DNA from: Halomonas campaniensis
GTDB taxonomy: Bacteria; Pseudomonadota; Gammaproteobacteria; Pseudomonadales; Halomonadaceae
Direction: 5' to 3'
Assembly: GCF_002211105.1 (NCBI RefSeq)
Contig: NZ_JPUA01000034.1
Location: 132,682-196,681, forward strand
DNA length: 64,000 nt
In this document: positions 53,623-64,000 of the stretch, piece by piece
Layout of the letters: every line of letters begins with the position of its first letter
Position numbering within the stretch: position 1 is the first letter of the stretch
The notes under the pieces: generated by a model
Told to the model about the DNA's origin: nothing
The model's input: only the letters and a program-made list of their open reading frames with translations
Databases searched by the model: none
Translations under genes and position numbers: made by a program

Positions 53623-54725
53623 CCTCGACAGCCAGTACGCAGCGCACCCTTCACGTTGCTTTAGGCGAGCGCAGTTACCCGATTCATATTGGCACCGAGC
53701 TGATTGGCCGCGCCGATATGCTAACGCCTTATCTGGCCGGCCAGCAGGTGATGGTGGTGACCAACGAGACTATCGCGCCACTCTACCTGGAAAAGCTCTG
53801 CGCCAGCTTGCCGAAGCATCTTGAGGTGCGCACGGTGGTGCTTCCCGATGGCGAGCAGTATAAAACCATCGAGCAGGTCAGCCGTATTTGGGATGCGCTG
53901 CTAGAGGCCGGCTTTAACCGCCGCTGCACCCTGATCGCCTTAGGCGGCGGTGTGATTGGCGATATGGTCGGCTACGCCGCCGCTTCTTATCAGCGCGGTG
54001 TGGCGTTTATCCAAGTACCCACCACGCTGCTTTCCCAGGTGGATTCGTCGGTGGGGGGCAAGACCGGCGTTAACCATCCACTGGGTAAAAATATGATCGG
54101 TGCTTTCTGGCAGCCCAAGGCGGTGCTGGTGGATATTGATTCACTTAAGAGCCTGCCCCGCCGAGAGCTGTCGGCGGGTGTGGCCGAGGTGATTAAGTAC
54201 GGCTTGATTCGCGACGAAGCGTTTTTAAGCTGGTTGGAAGCCAATATGCCAGCACTGCTTGATGTTGAGCCCGAGGTGGTAGCCGAAGCCATCGCCCGCA
54301 GTTGCCAAATCAAAGCCGATATTGTCGCTGAAGATGAAACCGAGCAGGGCGTGCGTGCGCTGTTAAACCTGGGCCACACCTTTGGCCATGCCATTGAGGC
54401 CCACCAGGGCTACGGCAACTGGCTGCACGGCGAAGCTGTGGGCGCTGGCATGGCCATGGCGGCCACGCTCTCTAACCGCTTAGGCTGGATCGACGACGCG
54501 GCCCTGGCGCGCAGCCTGGCAGTGATTGAGAGCGCCGAGCTGCCGTTGGCGGCACCGGCGAATATGTCCAGCGATGACTTTTTAGCCCGCATGCGGCTGG
54601 ATAAGAAAAATATCGATACCCGTCTTCGCCTGGTACTGCTTAACGCCTTAGGCGATGCCTGCGTCAGCGATGCCACGCCCACTGATATGCTCCGCACACT
54701 GCTGGACGCTTATCCCCGCTGCTGA
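53619..54725 (+). CDS. aroB: 3-dehydroquinate synthase
   Basis: NAD- and zinc-dependent enzyme of 368 residues. [47 protein letters not shown], and the metal ligands in [12 protein letters not shown] and LHGEAVGAG are all standard. It closes the carbocycle of the shikimate pathway. It overlaps aroK by 4 bp and is the last gene before a terminator. Confidence 0.96.
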   Translation: MTSTASTQRTLHVALGERSYPIHIGTELIGRADMLTPYLAGQQVMVVTNETIAPLYLEKLCASLPKHLEVRTVVLPDGEQYKTIEQVSRIWDALLEAGFNRRCTLIALGGGVIGDMVGYAAASYQRGVAFIQVPTTLLSQVDSSVGGKTGVNHPLGKNMIGAFWQPKAVLVDIDSLKSLPRRELSAGVAEVIKYGLIRDEAFLSWLEANMPALLDVEPEVVAEAIARSCQIKADIVAEDETEQGVRALLNLGHTFGHAIEAHQGYGNWLHGEAVGAGMAMAATLSNRLGWIDDAALARSLAVIESAELPLAAPANMSSDDFLARMRLDKKNIDTRLRLVLLNALGDACVSDATPTDMLRTLLDAYPRC

Positions 54726-54805
54726 TTGGCCTGGCTAAGTGGCCAATCAGAAGCCTTCAAACACTTCCTCTTAAGGCCTGGGGGTTGCAAACCCGGTCAA
54801 CTATG

Positions 54806-54857
54806 CCCGCCCAATGTGCCGCTCTTTAGAAGGAGTGGTTTCATTGGGCGGGTTTTT
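54806..54857 (+). terminator. Intrinsic terminator of the pil-aro operon
   Basis: CCCGCCCAATG (54806-54816) pairs with CATTGGGCGGG (54842-54852), followed by TTTTT. The 25-base loop region can itself partly pair (CCGCTC with GAGTGG). Confidence 0.9.
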
Positions 54858-55269
54858 ATTCGCTTGGCTACATCGTGAGCCCATTTGTCGAACGCTGTTT
54901 TATATAATCCGTATGCCTTATGCGCTATCGGCATGGGCTTGTAAGCGGTGTTTAGACTAAAGTTTAATGGAAAAAACAAAGCGTTAAAATAGCGTTTTAT
55001 GCGATTACAAGTGTTTGAAGTATATGTATTTTTTCTTTGAATGAGAATGCAAATGCAGGATTTGAAAAGGGTTTCTGTAACGATGTAAGCGCCAAGAGAT
55101 TGCGCAAAGCGTGTGCCAATCGCTATGCTGACCGGCCATTTTGTTGCGGCAGCGAACGTGGGAAATACCCCATTCTGGCTAGGTTATAAGCACCATAAAA
55201 AAAGCAAAACCTGCCTTTATACCACAAGCACGCTGCTAAAAAAATACGCTGACTAGTAGAGGCACGCCC
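54858..55269. other. AT-rich leader region of gltB
   Basis: About 410 bp without a credible gene. A possible sigma70 promoter is TTGCGC (55100-55105), 18 bp, TATGCT (55124-55129), about 140 bp before the gltB ATG, which leaves an untranslated leader of roughly 135 bases. No riboswitch was recognised. The composition is AT-rich compared with flanking genes. Confidence 0.4.
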
Positions 55270-58200
55270 ATGAATAGAGGTCTTCACCAGCCTGGCGAGT
55301 TTCGCGATAACTGTGGTTTTGGCCTGATTGCCCATATGGAAGGCCAGGCTAGCCACGACTTGCTGAAAACTGCCATTGAATCCCTGACCTGCATGACCCA
55401 CCGGGGCGGTATCGCTGCCGACGGCAAAACAGGCGACGGCTGCGGTCTGCTGCTTAAAATGCCTATTCCTTTTATGCAGGCGCTGGCCAAAGAGGCATTT
55501 GATGCCGAGCTGGGCGACCGCTTTGCCGTGGGCGTGGTATTTCTACCCAACGATGATGCCCGGGAAACACGTGCCCGCGATACCCTGGTTCGCGAGCTGG
55601 AAGCGCGCGGCCTTAACGTGCTGGGCTGGCGCGATGTGCCGACTGATTCCAGTGTGTGTGGCCCCATGGCGTTGGACTGCCTGCCGCGTATTCGTCAGCT
55701 ATTTGTACAGCCGGGCAACGGCGAACACTTCGACGTTGACCTCTTTATGGCCCGCCGCCGTGCCGAGCAGGCGCTGCGCGATGAAGAGGACTTCTACGTC
55801 GCCTCGCTATCGTCTGAAGTGGTCTCCTATAAAGGCCTAGTGATGCCGGAAGACCTGCCGGCGTTCTATCAGGACTTGAACGACCCGCGCCTGGAAACTG
55901 CCATCTGCGTGTTCCACCAGCGCTTCTCCACCAATACCGCACCGCGCTGGCCGCTGGCCCAGCCGTTCCGTCTGTTGGCCCACAATGGCGAAATCAACAC
56001 CATTGAAGCCAACCGTGGCTGGGCGAACTCCCGCAAAGCCAACTTTGTTAACGAGCGTCTGCCGGATATCGCCGAGCTGGATGAAATCGTCAACACCACT
56101 GGCTCTGACTCCTCCAGTATGGACAACATGCTGGAAGTGCTGCTGACCGGCGGTATGGAGCTGCACCGCGCGGTACGCATGATGGTGCCGCCCGCCTGGC
56201 AGAACGTCGAAACCATGGACGCCGAGCTGCGCGCCTTCTACGAATACAACTCCATGCATATGGAGCCGTGGGACGGCCCTGCGGGCGTGGTGATGACCGA
56301 CGGCCGTCAAGCGGTGTGTATGCTCGACCGTAACGGCCTGCGCCCGGCGCGCTGGGTAATTACCAAGAATGGCTACATTACCCTGGCCTCTGAAATCGGC
56401 ACCTACGGCTATAAGCCGGAAGACGTAGTTGCCAAAGGCCGTGTAGGTCCTGGCCAAATGCTCGCCGTGGATACTGAAACCGGCGAAGTGCTGCACACCA
56501 CCGATATCGATGAACGGTTGAAATCTGCTTATCCCTATAAGCGTTGGTTGAAGCAGGAGGCCAGCTATTTGGAGTCGGCGCTAACCGAACTGGCGCGTTT
56601 CCAAACCATGGATGCCGATTCGCTCAACGTTCAGCAGAAGATGTTCCAGGTGAGTTTTGAAGAGCGTGACCAGGTGCTGCGCCCGCTGGCGGAGAGTGGC
56701 CAGGAAGCCGTGGGCTCCATGGGTGACGATACCCCCATGGCGGTGCTGTCGAGCCGTCCGCGGCTGCTCACGGATTTCTTCCGTCAGAAGTTTGCCCAGG
56801 TCACCAACCCGCCCATCGACCCGCTGCGTGAAGCGATCGTGATGTCGCTGGAAACCTGCTGTGGCGCGGAGCTTAACGTCTTTAAAGCGACGCCCGAGCA
56901 CGCCCACCGTTTGATCTTGACCACGCCGGTACTGTCCCCGCGCAAGTTTACCGCCCTGGTCAGCCAGGACGACCCGGCCTTTGCCAGCTATACGCTGTCG
57001 CTGGGCTATGATCCTGAGCAGCAGAGCCTGCATCAGGCACTGAAGGCGCTGTGTGAAGAAGCCGAAGCTCAGGTGCGCGCCGGTAAAGTCATTCTGGTAC
57101 TCACCGATGCTGAGCTTGCCAAAGGGTTGATCCCCATTCAGGCCGCCCTGGCCGTGGGTGCCGTGCACTCTCACCTGGGCCGTTTAGCGCTGCGCCCCAA
57201 TGCCAACATCGTGGTGGAAACCGGCTACGCTCGTGATGCCCACCAAATGGCGGTGCTGTTTGGTGTGGGCGCCACGGCGGTGTATCCGTGGCTCGCCTAT
57301 CAGGTCATGGCGGATATGCACCGCACCGGCGAACTGACCGGTAACCCGGCGGATGGTCGTGAGAACTACCGTAAAGGGCTACAGAAGGGCCTGTTCAAGA
57401 TCCTGTCTAAAATGGGTATCTCGACGCTGGCTTCCTACCGTGGCTCAATGCTGTTTGAAGCCGTGGGCTTGGCAGATGAAGTGATGGATCTGTGCTTCGT
57501 GGGTATGGCCTCGCGCATTCAGGGCGCCGGTTTTGCCGAGCTGCAGATGCAGCAGGCGCTGTTGGCCAAAGATGCCTGGATTCCCCGTAAAGGCATCTCC
57601 CAGGGCGGCATGTTCAAGTATGTCCACGGCCACGAGTATCACGCCTATAACCCCGATGTGGTGATGTCGCTGCAGGCAGCGGTTCAGGAAGGCAGCTACA
57701 CCAAGTGGAAGAAATTTGCCCAGCTGGTGAACGAGCGGCCTGTGGCCACCATTCGTGACTTGCTCAAGCTCAAGCCTGCTGAGACACCGATTGCGCTGGA
57801 TGAAGTAGAGCCGGTTGAAGATCTGCTGCCGCGCTTTGATAGCGCCGGTATGTCCTTGGGCGCGCTATCGCCAGAAGCCCACGAAGCGCTGGCCCAGGCC
57901 ATGAACGAAGCCGGTGGTCGCTCCAACTCCGGTGAGGGCGGTGAAGACCCAGCCCGCTATGGCACCATTCGCAGCTCGAAAATCAAGCAGATCGCCTCGG
58001 GCCGCTTTGGCGTTACCCCGGCGTATCTGGTCAATGCGGAAGTGCTGCAGATCAAGGTCGCCCAGGGCGCTAAACCCGGCGAGGGCGGTCAGTTGCCCGG
58101 CGGTAAGGTAAACCAGCTGATTGCCCGGCTGCGCTACGCGGTACCCGGTGTGACGCTGATTTCACCGCCGCCCCACCACGATATTTACTCTATCGAAGAT

Positions 58201-59712
58201 TTGGCTCAGCTGATTTTTGACCTTAAGCAGGTCAATCCGGATGCCCAGGTGTCGGTGAAGCTGGTCTCCGAGCCGGGGATCGGCACGATCGCCACCGGCG
58301 TGGCCAAGGCTTACGCGGATCTGATTACCGTATCAGGCTACGACGGCGGTACAGCGGCCAGCCCGCTGACCTCGATCAAACACGCCGGTTCCCCCTGGGA
58401 ACTGGGGCTGCCGGAAGTGCACCAGGCGCTGCGGATCAACGGCCTGCGCGACAAGATTCGCCTGCAGACCGATGGCGGCCTGAAAACCGGGCTGGATGTG
58501 GTCAAAGCGGCGATTCTCGGCGCCGAGAGTTTCGGCTTTGGCACCGCCCCCATGGTGGCACTGGGCTGTAAGTACCTGCGTATCTGTCACCTCAATAACT
58601 GCGCCACCGGGGTCGCCACTCAGGATGACTTCCTGCGCGGCGAGCACTTCCGCGGCACGGTGGACATGGTCAAGAACTACTTCCGCTTTATCGCTGAAGA
58701 AGTGCGTGAGTTGATGGCCATGCTGGGCGTGCGCAAGCTGACTGATTTGATTGGGCGTACCGACCTGCTGGAAGTACTGGAAGGCAATACCGCTTCCCAG
58801 CGCAAGCTCGATCTAACGCCGCTGCTGGCCAATGATTTTGTACCCAAAGATGCGCCGCAGTTCTGCAGGGTTAGCCGCAACGTGCCCCACGATCCGGGCG
58901 CTAAAAACCAGGAAGTCCTGGCGGCGCTGAAAGATGCTATTGAAAGCCAGTCGGGCGGTGAGTTTGATTTCACCATTACCAACTGTGACCGCAGTGTGGG
59001 CGCACTCACCTCTGGTGCTATCGCCAAACGCTACGGTGAAGAGGGGTTGGAAGCGGCACCGGTTACGGCAAACTTTGTCGGTGTGGCGGGGCAGAGCTTC
59101 GGGGTGTGGAATGCCCGTGGTTTGAACCTCTTCCTGGAAGGGGACGCCAACGACTACGTCGGCAAGGGCATGAACGGCGGCAGTATCGTCATTGTGCCGC
59201 CCAAAGTCAGTCAGTTTGAGAGCCATAAAACCGCCATTATCGGCAACACCTGCCTTTACGGTGCCACCGGTGGGACGCTGTTCGCCGCCGGTACCGCGGG
59301 CGAGCGCTTTGCAGTGCGTAACTCGGGCGCTTCCGCGGTGATCGAGGGTGCAGGCGACCACTGCTGCGAATATATGACTGGCGGTCTGGTCTGCGTACTC
59401 GGTGAGACAGGCGTGAACTTCGGTGCGGGCATGACCGGTGGGTTTGCCTATGTGTTGGATGAAGAGCGCACCTTCGTGGACAAGTACAACCACGAATTGG
59501 TCGAAATTCACCGTGTTAACACTGAAGCGATGGAGGCGTATCGTCGTCACCTGCGTGAAATGATCGAAGCCTATGTGGCCGCGACGGGATCCGCGCGTGG
59601 GGCGGCTATTTTGGAAGACTTCAGCGACTATGCGCGCCACTTCTGGCTGGTGAAGCCAAAAGCGGCCAGTCTGGGTAGTTTGCTGGATCAGTCTCGGCGT
59701 CAGCCGCAATAA
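55270..59712 (+). CDS. gltB: Glutamate synthase (NADPH) large subunit
   Basis: Enzyme of 1480 residues. A short propeptide precedes the class II amidotransferase nucleophile Cys15 ([14 protein letters not shown]). The glutaminase domain (about 15-420) is followed by a central domain, and the FMN-binding synthase domain carries [14 protein letters not shown] and [20 protein letters not shown]. The 3Fe-4S motif lies in [12 protein letters not shown], and the C-terminal beta-helix domain is glycine-rich. It makes glutamate from glutamine and 2-oxoglutarate, taking electrons from GltD. gltD begins 37 bp downstream. Confidence 0.97.
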   Translation: MNRGLHQPGEFRDNCGFGLIAHMEGQASHDLLKTAIESLTCMTHRGGIAADGKTGDGCGLLLKMPIPFMQALAKEAFDAELGDRFAVGVVFLPNDDARETRARDTLVRELEARGLNVLGWRDVPTDSSVCGPMALDCLPRIRQLFVQPGNGEHFDVDLFMARRRAEQALRDEEDFYVASLSSEVVSYKGLVMPEDLPAFYQDLNDPRLETAICVFHQRFSTNTAPRWPLAQPFRLLAHNGEINTIEANRGWANSRKANFVNERLPDIAELDEIVNTTGSDSSSMDNMLEVLLTGGMELHRAVRMMVPPAWQNVETMDAELRAFYEYNSMHMEPWDGPAGVVMTDGRQAVCMLDRNGLRPARWVITKNGYITLASEIGTYGYKPEDVVAKGRVGPGQMLAVDTETGEVLHTTDIDERLKSAYPYKRWLKQEASYLESALTELARFQTMDADSLNVQQKMFQVSFEERDQVLRPLAESGQEAVGSMGDDTPMAVLSSRPRLLTDFFRQKFAQVTNPPIDPLREAIVMSLETCCGAELNVFKATPEHAHRLILTTPVLSPRKFTALVSQDDPAFASYTLSLGYDPEQQSLHQALKALCEEAEAQVRAGKVILVLTDAELAKGLIPIQAALAVGAVHSHLGRLALRPNANIVVETGYARDAHQMAVLFGVGATAVYPWLAYQVMADMHRTGELTGNPADGRENYRKGLQKGLFKILSKMGISTLASYRGSMLFEAVGLADEVMDLCFVGMASRIQGAGFAELQMQQALLAKDAWIPRKGISQGGMFKYVHGHEYHAYNPDVVMSLQAAVQEGSYTKWKKFAQLVNERPVATIRDLLKLKPAETPIALDEVEPVEDLLPRFDSAGMSLGALSPEAHEALAQAMNEAGGRSNSGEGGEDPARYGTIRSSKIKQIASGRFGVTPAYLVNAEVLQIKVAQGAKPGEGGQLPGGKVNQLIARLRYAVPGVTLISPPPHHDIYSIEDLAQLIFDLKQVNPDAQVSVKLVSEPGIGTIATGVAKAYADLITVSGYDGGTAASPLTSIKHAGSPWELGLPEVHQALRINGLRDKIRLQTDGGLKTGLDVVKAAILGAESFGFGTAPMVALGCKYLRICHLNNCATGVATQDDFLRGEHFRGTVDMVKNYFRFIAEEVRELMAMLGVRKLTDLIGRTDLLEVLEGNTASQRKLDLTPLLANDFVPKDAPQFCRVSRNVPHDPGAKNQEVLAALKDAIESQSGGEFDFTITNCDRSVGALTSGAIAKRYGEEGLEAAPVTANFVGVAGQSFGVWNARGLNLFLEGDANDYVGKGMNGGSIVIVPPKVSQFESHKTAIIGNTCLYGATGGTLFAAGTAGERFAVRNSGASAVIEGAGDHCCEYMTGGLVCVLGETGVNFGAGMTGGFAYVLDEERTFVDKYNHELVEIHRVNTEAMEAYRRHLREMIEAYVAATGSARGAAILEDFSDYARHFWLVKPKAASLGSLLDQSRRQPQ

Positions 59713-61167
<1,455 letters not shown>

Positions 61168-61197
61168 ATCGTGTCTGATGCATAGAGCATCTCCAGG

Positions 61198-61282
61198 GAT
61201 AGGTCGTAGCGAGGGTCTTTTGTCATGGATGACAAAAGTAGCGCCCAGGGATGGGTTCACAGCGCCCTCGCGGAGACCTATC
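61198..61282 (+). repeat. Structured intergenic repeat, copy B
   Basis: Same element as copy A at 34562-34710 but on the other strand. GATAGGTC (61198-61205) pairs with GACCTATC (61275-61282), GCGAGGG (61209-61215) with CCCTCGC (61265-61271), and CTTTTGTCAT (61217-61226) with ATGACAAAAG (61229-61238). Compared with copy A, two stem positions changed together on both sides, so pairing is kept. It lies between gltD and pyrG. Confidence 0.8.
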
Positions 61283-61408
61283 GCTGGGGCGGTTGCACAA
61301 GTGTGATTGAGGTGAGTAGTTTTGGCTGCTCAGTTCAAATTGAGCCTTAGGTCGTAATCTGCTAGTCTGTCGACCCATCCTGGCGTGGCTTTCTGCCGTG
61401 CCTTCTGA

Positions 61409-63961
<2,553 letters not shown>

Positions 63962-64000
63962 GCTGTTTTTGCTAATCAGAGCCTCGTTGAGTAGGGCGTT

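Noticed and set aside
54797-54979. 60-codon minus-strand frame after aroB
   Set aside because: It covers the aroB terminator hairpin and has no start signal or similarity.
55837-56496. 219-codon antisense frame inside gltB
   Set aside because: Antisense shadow of a highly conserved gene; His/Arg/Gly-rich text typical of such shadows.

Overview
The window reads as a chromosomal segment of a moderately GC-rich gammaproteobacterium, most likely Halomonadaceae (Halomonas/Vreelandella type). This rests on the gene neighbourhoods (mrcA divergent from pilMNOPQ-aroKB, gltBD, pyrG-kdsA), the protein sequences, and abundant uptake systems (Dpp-like ABC, TAXI-TRAP). Genus assignment is inference. No rRNA, tRNA, CRISPR array or intact insertion sequence was recognised.

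Left part (1-6.4 kb): the end of a dipeptide/oligopeptide-type ABC transporter operon on the minus strand, divergent from a GntR/FCD regulator that overlaps a histone-deacetylase-family amidohydrolase. This layout suggests uptake and deacetylation of acetylated polyamines or similar amides. It is followed by a RelE-like toxin/XRE antitoxin pair.

Accessory region (6.5-23.3 kb): a four-gene Wadjet/Mks-type SMC defence operon in the order jetC-jetB-jetA-jetD, with a short JetD. Next is a clearly AT-rich block with an orphan PD-(D/E)XK-like nuclease gene and a membrane-anchored protein gene. Then comes an unusual stretch built around the ribonuclease Z gene (rnz): a truncated 5' copy, a DMT transporter plus HigBA module, the intact rnz, several small genes, a frameshifted 3' rnz remnant, and a ccdAB module whose ccdB stop codon abuts a short match to the sequence upstream of rnz. 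The rnz start-codon boundary looks like a reused recombination point; this is the most interesting structural signal here.

Middle (23.3-45.3 kb): metabolic and sensory genes. These are a secreted MetX-like hydrolase, a NIT-domain chemoreceptor, a CGNR regulator divergent from an alpha/beta hydrolase with a striking double operator, a UbiH-family monooxygenase, a sirtuin, SelO, DNA polymerase IV, GabT, an overlapping EAL/GGDEF gene pair, a glutarate-type catabolic cluster (GntR, glutaryl-CoA dehydrogenase, CoA transferase) and a TAXI-TRAP uptake operon.

Right part (45.4-64 kb): housekeeping genes: PBP1A, pilMNOPQ, aroK-aroB, gltB-gltD, pyrG and kdsA. Two intergenic copies of one structured repeat (34562-34710 and 61198-61282, opposite orientation) keep their stems through paired base changes and deserve attention as a possible dispersed structured element.
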